A stretch of DNA of 64,000 nucleotides from Tethya wilhelma (Eukaryota > Porifera > Demospongiae > Tethyida > Tethyidae): contig CAXIPT010000002.1 of the NCBI GenBank assembly GCA_964030475.1, forward strand, positions 11,364,359-11,428,358, given 5' to 3'. Below the pieces are notes generated by a model. That model worked only from the letters and a program-made list of their open reading frames with translations. It had not been told where the DNA came from and did not search any database. Positions within the stretch are counted from its first letter, which is position 1. The number at the start of each line of letters is the position of its first letter. The position numbers and the translations under genes are program-made. Below, one piece after another: positions 48,014 to 58,889 of the stretch.

Positions 48014-50200
48014 TGTGTGTGTGTTCATGATACATGACATGTGAACTTGAACCAATGCAATCAGGGTGAAAAAGCTTTTAGGAAACTTGGAATGGCTGTT
48101 TGAACGTGATCATATGATCAATATAATATCAGATTAGGTGACAATCATGATAGTGATTTTGCAAAATAGTTAATTAATACGACCATTTTGAGTACAGTAA
48201 TACCAAACATACATTACATGGATATTATATACAGCATTTCGTATAGACCACGCATATATCTAGGGTATACTCTCACCAGTGAGTCCGGCAGTACTATGGT
48301 GGGTCCCTTCCCCTCCTTCCCTACGATAGAGTCCCCGGCTGTGGGTTTGTCACTCTTACGAGTTGAGTTGGTTCTTGTGGCGTTCCTCCTCCTAAATGGT
48401 GAGCCATCCGAACCAGAGGAGTCAGAACGAGAGGAGAATTTAGGCTCTAATTTCGGACTAGCATCCTTCGGTGGAAGGTCAGGCAACCTACAAGAGACAA
48501 GATGAAAGTTGTAGCAATGGTTTAGATATCAAAACAGACTCTTTGAGAAGAGATAGCCTCTCCCTGTAGAGAAGAATTTATTGTTCCCAAAGTTTGTTAT
48601 TTCACTATACTGTACATGTATACCGTATAGCGGGAAATTTTTTTCCCCCATGAAAATTTCCTGCTATATAGTACGTGTTCTGCTTCAAGCTGTCTAAGTT
48701 ATTTATCAATCACAAACAGTTCAACTTGCTGTTGCTACTAGAAATTGTGCTGTAGTGCAAATATAATTATATCTAGTATGCTAGCTGCAGCTGCGATCAA
48801 TTACTAGTATCTAATTAAAGGGGCTTACCTTCGTGGGCTCTTGGAGCGTTTTCGTCGTGGTGACCCAATGGGGGAGTGAGACGGAGAGTAGGAGGAGCCT
48901 GTAAACCGACGGTCACCAAGTTTAGGACTGTCAGTAGCGATGAGAGCAGAGGTTCTGGGACGGTTAGGGAAACTGCTAACACGAGCTGTGTGTGTGTGTG
49001 TGTGTGTGTGTAGATGTACGGTACTATATATGTTTTCAATGAGCTAGCATAACCAACACTTACGCAACTCATTTCCAAGACTAACAGAGTCTTCAAAGCC
49101 TCTATCATCATCTGATACAAGATGGCCACTAGGTACAGTCACTGGCTCACTCTGACGGCGATCTGGGGAATGGTCGCTTAATCCAATTCCTGCAAAAAGA
49201 CAAAAACATTGCCAGATATATACATGTAATATGCTTTTCCATTGAGAATATTTCTAAATATTACCCACCACACAACTGTATACATGACATTCCATTTACG
49301 TATGTCTATTGCTATGAGAATAACTATAATATTATGTGTAACTATGGACCGCCTTTTCACGGGCCTACACGTATGTGTACCACTGACCTAGATCTTTCTC
49401 AGTCGGGACCACCCATGAATCTTCGTCAAGTTCTAAAAAAGCTGCTGTAGGACCTTTTCTCTTGTTCAAGAGTATCTCTAATGCTTTGTCTTCGGCTTCT
49501 TCTTTCTAGAGTTGAGACACACAAAAGATTATACGATATCAAAACACCACAAAATCGAAGTTTATTGAAGCAGTTTTGATGCTCTTAATACCTCTGAAAT
49601 TTTGTCCAGTTCCTTTCCCTCCTCTGATATGGTTCTGTGGTGGGGTCTCTTGGTGCTCCTCATGATCCTACGAGTGATCCTCGCAGTGCTCCTCCCACCT
49701 CCCAACGCCTTGTTACGGACGACAAGCTTACCTACATGTAAATAAAATGCACACACAGTTGCCTCTTCAAGGGACATACGAAATAAAAAATTATATTTTT
49801 CAATACAGATATAGTTTACGATTAAAATGTAATACAGGAAGATTAGGCATATATTACGAGACTGTTTCCAACAGATCAATTTCAAATAAGTTTACAAGTT
49901 TCCCACTCCCCAAGTACACACACTATACATGCAAATGGTTCACGTACCAACTGGCTGTCGTCTCAGTGCTCCATTCTTGTTGGACTCAAAGAGCACCTCG
50001 CATGGACACTCAGTGTTACTGAAGAGGCTCTCCTCATTGGGGGTCTTCAGGAACAACCCCCTATTAGTGACCCCCCGGAGGTTCAGCTGGACTTCAACGT
50101 CGCGATGTTCAATTATGCTGTGAGCTGTCGCGTGAGAATGGACCACAATGGATTCAAACTCCTTTAGACGACTGAAAAATATGACTAGAACCTAGGAGAG

Positions 50201-50248
<48 letters not shown>

Positions 50249-52131
50249 ATGCAATACTTGTCTTGTTACAGATCTACAGTATATCCCCTTACTCGGTACG
50301 AATGGTCCAAAGCATAAAATCTTTTTGCTTTTGGCAAATACAATGCTGGTCTGTCTTTGGCATCCAGTATATAATCTGAGAGAGAAACAACGACACAAAA
50401 TAAACAAACCTACACTTACAAGGAACATCAACAACACTCCCACACTATGTACATCACATGTATATAATACAGTATGTATCTCACAGTAGAAGGTTTGTTG
50501 CTAGCTACTAGCAACTTTGTACCCCAGCCAGCACTAACTAACCATTAGCTGGCACTAACTAACCATTTCCCTCGTTGTCCACCAGCCAGAGGTAAGAAGT
50601 TGAGGAGCTGAGCTTTCCTTTGATTGCACTCATCTCAAGAAGGTCGGTTGTGGTGTGTGAGGGAGAGAGAGTCACCTTATCCTTCAACCCATCATGGAAG
50701 TACACTGACAGGGGAACACTAGAATAGACAGAAAACAGTGTGACAAAGAAGGCGGAGGATTTAGCTCCGTAGACTAGGACAAGCATGTGAAAAGTTTCCC
50801 AATTCACATGGCATCTTTCATATCACAATGGTCTCATTCTCCCACAAGCCTTAGTAACCTAGCAACTTCTTGACTTGTGAAATTTGATAATGGATGCTGG
50901 GGAAGGCCTGGACACTGACAGCCAAGCAGCTGTTGCTACTCTCTAACTACTATTCTCTCATAAACTCTCTCTTTGGTCCTTCCACTAAAACTACACACAA
51001 GACTGGAGGTGTGGGTAGCTACGTACCTTGATCCTTCAATGGAGGAGACTACTCCATCCTCATCAAGGGTATACTCCCCAGACAGCTCCTGGAGTGGAGA
51101 GGAGAAGAAACATGGATGTACTTACCAAGCATTTTCATAAACTTTGGTCACACATACAGTGTACATATACTTGAACTGCTGCAAATGCTTCCAGAAGAAT
51201 AGCGTCACTCATAATACTAGACAGGCTTTTCCACTTTCACCTTTGAATTAACTTATTTAACTCTTTCTATCTTGGAAAGTCTAGAACATATCCTCAATAT
51301 AAATATATACCAACATACAAACTAAGCTCGGCCTAAAGCACAGTGAGTATCGGATCACTCCTAAACAAACGAAACTACCTGTGGAACATAAAGTAGCTGA
51401 ATATTCGAATCGAAATTGGACTCTTGAGTCAGCAACTACACAAATACCACCTAAAGATTTGGGGAAGCCTCACACACAATGTCACATGAAGACTAACTCT
51501 CTTCGTGACCAGAGTTGCTAAGGCTACACATTCCCTAAAAGGCTTACATCATCCCTATTGTCTTCCTCATCTCTAAAGATTCTCTCCAGTAGCTTTCTCT
51601 CCTGGTCGTCACTCAGCACCGTCTCCCTCACTTTCATCTTGGACCAGTAGGCCTTGATGTAACTGGAAATAAAACCACAACAATAATATTATTATAGTAT
51701 GCTTGCACATACCCAACATTGTGAAGTTTTTGTGTTTTCATGTCAAAACTTTTCCATTGAATGTGTCATGTACCCCCACCCACAAACTAGTAAGGGGGGG
51801 TGTTTTAATTTTTGTACTTTGCAGAAACTACGAAACGAAAATTTTGTCAACTATGAAAATTTCCCAAGCTACAATAGTTAGTGTATTGCATAGTAAGTGT
51901 ACAATACGACCATGGAAGATAGCCAAGTTCACCCCCCAGAGAGATCGTGACATGTCTTACCGGAGAGCATGGACCCAGTATCTCATGTCCTCTGGTGTCT
52001 CTGCGAGGAGGTTGATGGTGAGCTGCTCTTGGGTGATGGGGTGGAAGGCCACGACACTGAATCCACAGTTGAGATGATGCTTCTTGGGAACCCCACTGAA
52101 GATGACTTCAGTGATTTCTGTCACCTTTGGT

Positions 52132-52172
<41 letters not shown>

Positions 52173-52646
52173 AGTGTGTTTGGGAAAATTTTCAGTTTTG
52201 AAAATTATGTACGGACTATAATTTCCCCTAAAGAATCTTCTTATACCAATCTTCATACAGCAATGCCATGCACACACATTCAATAGGTTGCAATCAAACG
52301 AAAAACAATGGCTGGTATGTTCAACACACACAGGCCAGGAGAGTTAGCTGGTGTATACACCCTTGAAACTAAGCACACAATGCATTAAGAATAGCTTATA
52401 AAAACACTGAAAGTAAACAACCCAATCATCTGTAGTTATGCTCAAGTACACAACATCAAAACATGAATTCTCATGAATTCATAGAAGAAGTATCATTTAT
52501 ACAAGCACAAAGAGAGTTTATACACCTACTTGTGACATTCTTATGTAGGCTATGGGCTCCTTGTTCGATTTGTAGTCATCTCTCTTTCGATAGTAGAGAA
52601 GCTTTGCCGACAAAACCTGCAAGAATGTGTGTGTGTGTGAGTGAGT

Positions 52647-52697
<51 letters not shown>

Positions 52698-53933
52698 ATA
52701 TCTATACATACATATGTACACAAGTGGTTTGGGTTGTGTAATTATTGAAGGGGGGTAGTTAATTTCCTCGTATGTGATGCGATGGATTTATAACAACAGA
52801 GGAACTGTCTGTAGTACCCAAAATTAAAGTACTGTAATAAGATCCATGCATAAAGAAGACTTTACACAATTATAACTTCCTGAAGTAATACCTGCACTTT
52901 CAAGTTTGAGGAAGTCCCCAATTACATCATAGTTGTATTGTTTAAGGGCTGGCCACTTACTTTATGCATGCATCAGCACAACTGTGATTCAAAATAAAGC
53001 TTAAACGTCAATTAACCTACAAATGCTCAAAAAAAACAGAAGCCATTTAAAGATATCCTGCTGCCAAAAATGGTACCCACACATAAGTTACTACACACAC
53101 ACACACACATACACACACACACACATACACACACACTGCATGAATGGACGGTGTTTTGATGGACTTGCTCTCTTGAGACCAATAATCTCAACTCTCTTGG
53201 TGAACTTCATGAAGGAAACAATGGCTTCCATTTCCACACAGGCATGTGCTAATTGGCACCAGCTAGATAGCTCAGTGGTCTAATGGTGCAAGAATGGGTG
53301 ATGGGTGACGGCTTTTAGACAAATTGTGTGTTGCACACTTTGTTTTAAGAGGCTACTTATGATAGTTACATATCTAATGTTTATGGAGGGTGCAGTATGT
53401 TAAAGGTTGCCTGTTCTGAGAGTGGTGTGTGTGTGTGTGTGTGTGGTCTACCCCCAGCAGCTGATATGATTTTAGTATTTGTTTGGAAAGCATACACATT
53501 CCAACATACACACATACATACACACTCCCTAGAATATGAAGACTGTGCCAAACATGAAAACAGGAGCTGGTATTTATTAGCAGCAGTAGTAGCAGTGTGG
53601 CTACACTGTCACAACAGGGGGCAGAAGGTAGACCATACTTAGTTAGCTATATCAACCACACACAGTTCTTCCAACTTACAATGAAGTAGTACTTTCTCCA
53701 ACCTCTCTTGCCCAATATAGCTTTGGTGTTTTGCTTGAGTAGCTCTCCCTCTACATGAGGAGGTGCCTTGTTCTATTGAAAAGAACAACATACTCAAGTT
53801 TGTAGATAGGGAGGGACAGCAGCTAATTTTTCAACACAACACACACTAGGTACAGAAGTTTGTCGTGGCAGTATAAACTTTGGACGTGATAACTCACCAG
53901 GTCAGGTTCAATTTCTAGCTCTGAAGCAGCCAT
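43408..53933 (-). CDS. Multidomain scaffold: PH, probable RA, Ser-rich linker, RUN, C-terminal SH3
   Basis: Exon 1 (53933-53898) is MAASELEIEPDL. The PH domain is spread over exons near 53772-53681 (EGELLKQNTKAILGKRGWRK), 52620-52535 and 52130-51960 (PEDMRYWVHALR). A probable Ras-association fold is at about 50718-50565 (VPLSVYFHDGLKDKVTL, SYLWLVDNEGN), continuing near 50375 and 50192-49950. Ser/Arg/Pro-rich linker exons lie between 49733 and 46135. The RUN domain is at about 46020-44740 (HLIRGPFCSSLAALLLDGLR, GVLVSWLEALPRQR, YYLPNAFLRLASEFPHY). The last exons give the SH3 domain (VEALYNNIADDADELSFMKG, WLICSLDNETGIVPANYV) and a stop. RUN followed by C-terminal SH3 is the RUSC1/2 arrangement. 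An N-terminal PH/RA on such a protein is not one I know, so two adjacent genes remain possible. It probably links small GTPases to membrane traffic or receptor signalling. Confidence 0.65.
47970..48023. repeat. TG microsatellite
   Basis: About 26 TG units with a TTTG break, in an intron of the RUN-SH3 gene. Confidence 0.9.
48621..48673. mobile_element. Minimal MITE of the TACCGTATAGCGGGAAATT family, 53 bp
   Basis: Almost only the two termini remain: TACCGTATAGCGGGAAATTT and the complement of AAAATTTCCTGCTATATAGTA. Intronic in the RUN-SH3 gene. Confidence 0.65.
50200..50248. repeat. TG microsatellite
   Basis: About 24 TG units in an intron of the RUN-SH3 gene. Shorter tracts of the same type occur at about 48987-49010, 52135-52168, 43587-43604 and 43671-43694, and a GA tract at about 52648-52692. 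Confidence 0.9.
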
Positions 53934-54098
53934 TTATTTCTGCTAATTCTCACTTGAGTCTCTGTGTGTGAGGTAGGTTGAAACATAGATATTATACAAT
54001 ATCTATGGTTAAAACCTGGCCCCTCAAATATCCACCAGCTGAGCTGCAGATTGAGAACAGAGAAGTGCAAGCCCCGCCTTTTCCTGTAAATCAAGAAT

Positions 54099-54110
54099 CA
54101 CGTGCACGTG
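54099..54110. promoter_or_regulatory. Double E-box CACGTGCACGTG upstream of the PH-RUN-SH3 gene
   Basis: Two adjacent CACGTG sites lie 166 bp upstream of the start codon at 53933, between this gene and the end of the CARD-SH2 gene. A CG-alternating run (about 54146-54160) follows. The same double E-box is in the CARD-SH2/centrin promoter. Confidence 0.4.
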
Positions 54111-54297
54111 CTAGAAAACCATATGACGTCATTTTGAAACACAGGCGCGCGCGCGCGCGGGAGGCAGCATGGTCTGGGGATGAGACTATGACGGAAGACA
54201 CATGTTTGACGTTCATCTTGTGCTCTGACAAACAAAAAAACCCCACAGTTATAATTATTAATAAAATTTTAAACCCCACTTCCTTGTTTAATGAGAT

Positions 54298-56646
54298 TTA
54301 TTTCAATCCATGTTTATCAAGTGAGAATGCAGGATATTTTAAAGTGGTTACCAGTTCAGGGTTGTGTTTCTCCAAGGTGTTTTTACTATAGTAAAGTACG
54401 AGGGTAAGGATGGAGTCAAATTCATAGGGAGGGGCAAATCCAAAGCCTCCACCAGGTCCACGAAAGACTGGAATACGCTTGTACTTGTTCTTGTCTACTA
54501 TATCAATAGTGTGTGAGTGTACAATGCCACCTGGCATGTCTTGAAGTATTTTTTTAGGTCGGACCAAGAAAGTGCCATTTATAGGATGATCTAATAACAA
54601 GTCCCTAGAACCATCTCTCGAGATTGTTGGATTCATCCATGTACTTTGATCAAAATGAGGAAGATCACTTGAAAATAGCTGCTCGAGTTGATTAACATCT
54701 ATCAAAGCTCCTTTTTTGCTTTCTTGTTGTATTGGCTTCCCTGAAGGAGGGCTTGCCTTCTGCATGGCAAGGGCATGTATTCGACTGTAAATGAGGCGAC
54801 TGTGAGGAGTGTATAACCGAAAGCGACCTTGACTTGGGCTGAAAAATCTTCCAGTGATAATAGTTATGCAATTAATAACTTCATAATTACTAAGAGCATG
54901 CATCGGCAAGAAATCTAGCTGTTCACCTGTTTGTATTGAGTGCAATGCAATCCCCTCACCAGTGATAACAAGATCAGCTGGACCACTCACACTCTGGTTA
55001 ACTGACTCCTGTACATAAACTCTAAACTTTGTTTTAGAATCATCTGCAATTGTAGCCTCCAAGTCATGTAGCTGCATGGTGGACTGAGTTTGACTTCCTG
55101 TGTCTTGATCATCGGTTGGACTAAACAGGACGTATCCATCACTATAATAGTAATCACCTTCTTCGAAACCCTGTATCATCTCCTTCATACTGAGACTTGA
55201 GATGTTGGGTCTATGTTCTTCTAATGACATAGTATTGCAGCCTTCAGTTAGTGTTTTACTGTCATCAGTGGATGTAACGAAAGGGGTCTTACTCTTCTCT
55301 AGAGGGGCCTTAATGAGAGGGGTCTTACTCCTATGATTAGGTTGACTTCCCTTGGTTGATAGCTGTAGTTTTGGTTGATATATGACAACAATACCATGGT
55401 GTATCAATTTGCTCAGTTGTGAAGTAGTGAGAGGGAAAATAAGAGCTTCTTGACATGGTAAAATTGAAAATGTTAGTTGTAAACAACCTTTGCCAATGTC
55501 AACTAGGTGGATAAAGAAACTGTCAAGTTCTATAATTTCTGCAATTCTAATTTGTACAGCAATCACATCATTCATGGAAAAAGGAGTAGTGGATAGTCCA
55601 TGTTTAGCTCCAAACCACATTTTTTCATTTACTTTTACCACAAGCAGCTGATCTGATGTGGAGGGTTGGTCAAAGACACTCGCTGGAACTTCAAACACAC
55701 TTCTCTTACAGAAATCCTTAAATTTTTGAAGATAACTATCAAGATCATTTTGTTCATGACATTTCAGTTCTTTGCAATTATGATCATCATAAGTGCAATG
55801 TTCTTCAATCAGCTTTTCTAGGATTCGGTAATTGATAAAAGAGATATACCTATGGTGAATCAGAAAGATTTTAATGCCAGATATTGTTGCAATAGCTTTT
55901 AACTCATCACCATGTTCATCACAGATTTGTCCAGGAAGACTTTCTCCAAAAATTGTTTCCACAATATCAATAACTGGCGTTTTATTACTCTTTAAAGTTT
56001 TAAAAACGGTGTCCAAAATCCTTTGAAATTGACGAATTATTTTTTCTGTGTCTTGAAAAAGTCGATGAATTAGATTTTCCATATCGTGTGTACTCAAGTG
56101 ACTTAAATTGAGGTAAGGAAACGCTTTTTCTTTCAGTCCAGGACATTTTGAGCGATCTTTAAAGTATTTTTCCATGCTACATTGGCCACAGGGACATTGA
56201 AATCCACAAGCATCTGCTGGGCTTTGCATTGAATCCGAATTTTCACTAGAAGGATGAACTGCTCTCCTTAAAATATTAGCAACTTCAGCCAAATTGATTT
56301 CTTCCAGTTCAAGTATACTTACAAAAGTATCAAAGTGAGAATCATTGGACTCTATTTTACTCATTATCACTTGTAACAAATCGCTTGCCCGTTCATGCTT
56401 CGGTATAGCACGGTTTGATGCTTCGGACATGTTGTTTTTTGAGATCAACTTTCTAGACAAGGCTTCAGCAGCGACTTCAACCAGAACTGGTTTCACGACA
56501 TTCACTAGACGAGCGAAATTTTGCAAAAACACTTCATATCGAACAGATTCTTGTATTTCCTTATCGGTGACGGCTGTTGGCTTTGGGATAGATAGACTCA
56601 CTGCCTCAGAATGAGATTTACTAGGTACACGTGTGGCCATGGCCAT
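54298..56646 (-). CDS. Intronless CARD, PTB-like and p85-type SH2 adaptor
   Basis: A single 782-residue frame with no intron. Residues about 35-130 form a CARD-like helical bundle (YEVFLQNFARLVNVV, ERASDLLQVIMSKIE, FVSILELEEINLAEVANIL). A cysteine cluster follows (C147, C151, C153, C156, C168), then a helical region with YISFINYRILEKLI (267-280). From memory that motif resembles one found beside death folds in sponge and cnidarian proteins. A Ser/Thr linker leads to a PTB/PH-like region at about 560-650 (LVITGEGIALHSI, FRLYTPHSRLIYSRIHALAM). Residues about 667-775 are an SH2 domain: W, ISRDGSRDLLLDHPINGTFLVR (shown in part; the FLVR Arg is about residue 696), then HNPELVTTLKYP, which strongly recalls the p85 N-terminal SH2. 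It probably joins phosphotyrosine receptors to CARD complexes. The start could also be the second Met, two residues in. Confidence 0.8.
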   Translation of the reverse strand: MAMATRVPSKSHSEAVSLSIPKPTAVTDKEIQESVRYEVFLQNFARLVNVVKPVLVEVAAEALSRKLISKNNMSEASNRAIPKHERASDLLQVIMSKIESNDSHFDTFVSILELEEINLAEVANILRRAVHPSSENSDSMQSPADACGFQCPCGQCSMEKYFKDRSKCPGLKEKAFPYLNLSHLSTHDMENLIHRLFQDTEKIIRQFQRILDTVFKTLKSNKTPVIDIVETIFGESLPGQICDEHGDELKAIATISGIKIFLIHHRYISFINYRILEKLIEEHCTYDDHNCKELKCHEQNDLDSYLQKFKDFCKRSVFEVPASVFDQPSTSDQLLVVKVNEKMWFGAKHGLSTTPFSMNDVIAVQIRIAEIIELDSFFIHLVDIGKGCLQLTFSILPCQEALIFPLTTSQLSKLIHHGIVVIYQPKLQLSTKGSQPNHRSKTPLIKAPLEKSKTPFVTSTDDSKTLTEGCNTMSLEEHRPNISSLSMKEMIQGFEEGDYYYSDGYVLFSPTDDQDTGSQTQSTMQLHDLEATIADDSKTKFRVYVQESVNQSVSGPADLVITGEGIALHSIQTGEQLDFLPMHALSNYEVINCITIITGRFFSPSQGRFRLYTPHSRLIYSRIHALAMQKASPPSGKPIQQESKKGALIDVNQLEQLFSSDLPHFDQSTWMNPTISRDGSRDLLLDHPINGTFLVRPKKILQDMPGGIVHSHTIDIVDKNKYKRIPVFRGPGGGFGFAPPYEFDSILTLVLYYSKNTLEKHNPELVTTLKYPAFSLDKHGLK

Positions 56647-56844
56647 GACATGATAATGCTAGCCTGGTCATTCCCAGGCCCAAAAAAGGGAACGAGGCTA
56701 CGATAAAGCATGATTTTCGATTTCGATTTCGGTGAAAATCACGTGCACGTGCGGAGGTGCACGTGCAAGCCCAGCCGCGCCTCGAGCCTCCTCGTTACTC
56801 GGCGCGCGGCAGCAGTACAACTTGAAGTCTCTAACACTTGAAAG
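56647..56844. promoter_or_regulatory. Divergent promoter with three CACGTG E-boxes
   Basis: About 198 bp between the starts of the CARD-SH2 gene (-) and centrin (+). CACGTG occurs at 56740-56745, 56746-56751 and 56760-56765. E-boxes of this type bind bHLH-ZIP factors such as MYC/MAX, USF or TFE in animals. No TATA box is seen. Confidence 0.5.
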
Positions 56845-58621
56845 ATGAGTTTGAGTCTCAAGTCAGCAGCTTCAGAGTTCTCAGCTGTTGGAGAGAAAGG
56901 CAGAAGGCGTCGCAGACGAGAGCTGAGTGAAGAACAGAAGCAGGAGATTGTTGAAGCCTTCAATTTGTTTGACACTGACAAAGACCAGGCCATTGACAGA
57001 CATGAACTGAAGGTATAAGCTTGGTTNGGAGGCCTTATCACAACCAGAATTGAAAGGCACAAATTCCATTTGAAGTGAATAAAGCTGATGTAATGAAGAT
57101 TCTCAAGGGAGATGAGAAAGGAAAGCTAACGCTTCAGGACTTCTCTGATCTCAGTAAGTCAAGATTTATGTACAAGGTGCTTCAACACACGTTCCTTATA
57201 AAAGTATTCACATATTGCCACACACTCCTGTTACAAACATAGCATACAAGTATCATATTATAAGCAAAGTTTTGTGTGTCCGTCCGTGTGTCCGTGTGTT
57301 ACGGAGGGTCACCGGAAGTGATGCGACCTCGAGCTAAAAGCTGCTTTTTCTCTGGACCATGGAGAATACAAGCTAAGAAAAGAGTGCCTAGAAAGCCAGC
57401 TTATACAGTGCTAGCCTAGGATAAAACAACAAGCGATACAAGTATGGCTAACTGTTTTTGAGATCGCTGACAAGGCTTACCAGTGGCATCTGTATCCGAC
57501 AAAGAAGCGCGATATGGGAGCGAATCTTTCACAAAGAAGCGTAACGAGGTGAGAACACTCACTACTAGGAGTCTGCTTCTCTGTCGCTGTACACGAAACA
57601 CAGCTAGCCAGATAACGAGTTTCTTTGCCAGCTGATTGCAACAATGGCGGAAGTCGGAAAAGGGTCGTTTGTGATGTCACGTTGTGAGGTAAATTGCTGA
57701 GCTGGCCAAATTGCAAAGAGTAGCAGCATACTCTGTATGGTTACCTTTCACTACCCAGTTGTAGATACCTGTGCTATATAGCATCATGCACCTAGCAGTA
57801 AACATTAGAATACTCTATACACAAGCAAGGAGCGTGGCGAGCGAAGCGAGCCACACTCCTTGTATAGTATTATGTACATTATTTGAAACCTTAACAATAT
57901 TGCATCCTATCTTCCTGGTGCTGGCATTGCTACATGTCTAACACCACTACGCAGGGTGCTAGAACATTTTGCCTGTTATTTGGTTACTACTCTTTCTGTT
58001 TTACAGTAGCAATTTATACGCTCAGGCAAACACACACAAACACACACAAGCATTACTGTTACACAATTGACGTCAACATAACCAGATTTTAAAATAGTGA
58101 TTTAGTGTAACTTAGCAGCTGCCCATTTCACTCTGTGCATTTTACCAGGCACGTGGAAGTGAAATAGTTGCAATTGCTCTATCAATCTGTCCTTTTCTTC
58201 TCAGTCTGCAATCCAACTTTAGAAAAGAAGGATCTACAATAGCATCACATTGTCAATAAACTACATCACCTTTTTTTAAATGTTTTACAAGACTTGTGAC
58301 TTTTTGGCACTCATTCCAGTGACGGATTGGATGCTCCAGCGTGATCCCAAGGAGGAGCTATTGAAGGCCTTCAGGCTGTTTGATGACGACCAGACGGGAA
58401 AGATAAGCATCCGCAATCTCCGCAGGGTGGCACGGGAGCTGGGAGAGAACATGTCTGAAGATGAGCTGAGAGCAATGATAGACGAGTTTGACACCGACAA
58501 TGATGGAGAGAGTAAGTGAATCAATAACATCTGCTACTTTGTTTTTGAGATGCTGTTCGTAATGTGTATTTTTTTAGTCAACCAAGAAGACTTCATTGCT
58601 ATCATGACTGGAGATACATGA
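56845..58621 (+). CDS. Centrin (EF-hand centriolar protein), one exon region damaged by a gap
   Basis: Exons 56845-57012 (basic N-terminus [19 protein letters not shown]-hand 1 loop [12 protein letters not shown]), about 57070-57153 ([21 protein letters not shown]), 58320-58511 ([22 protein letters not shown]3 [34 protein letters not shown]4 loop) and 58578-58621 ([14 protein letters not shown], stop). EF-hands 1 and 4 have complete Ca2+ ligands. EF2 and EF3 look degenerate. Between ELK and FEVNKADV about ten residues expected in centrins (around ALGFE) are missing, at the gap at 57027. Centrin acts in centriole and basal-body assembly and duplication. It is divergent from the CARD-SH2 gene. 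Confidence 0.9.
57028..57069 (-). other. 42-bp inverted copy of a GABA-B receptor exon segment at a gap
   Basis: The bases right after the gap are the exact reverse complement of 59109-59150, a coding part of the receptor ([13 protein letters not shown]). They have no function in centrin. Probably a chimeric join. Confidence 0.8.
57260..58319. other. Centrin intron with repeat sequence
   Basis: A GTGTCCGTCCGTGTGTCCGT stretch near 57279, a hairpin at about 57812-57876 (TACACAAGCAAGGAGCGTGG and its complement around CGAGCGAAGCGAG) and AT-rich sequence. No coding content is recognised. Confidence 0.6.
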
Positions 58622-58889
58622 GGAAGTAGACTTTTCTGTGTGTAACTATATGTATCATTTCATCTTCAACCTCATTCTGTACATGTCAAATCGATCACTT
58701 AGTAACTTACATGTTTGTAGGTAATGGTCGTTTTTTTGAGTTTGAATTTCGCGCGCAATTTCCTGCGAGATTTTGATTGCAAGTGAATGTGAGGAAACTG
58801 AATGGAATTCTTCTCACAGTGGAAACAACTGCTATACTTTCCAGGGGTGTCGAACAAATAAGTTAACACATTCAAGAGAGACAAGAAGA

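Noticed and set aside
53978..54391. 137-residue plus-strand open frame
   Set aside because: It runs over a promoter with a CG run and then antisense to the CARD-SH2 gene. No recognisable content.
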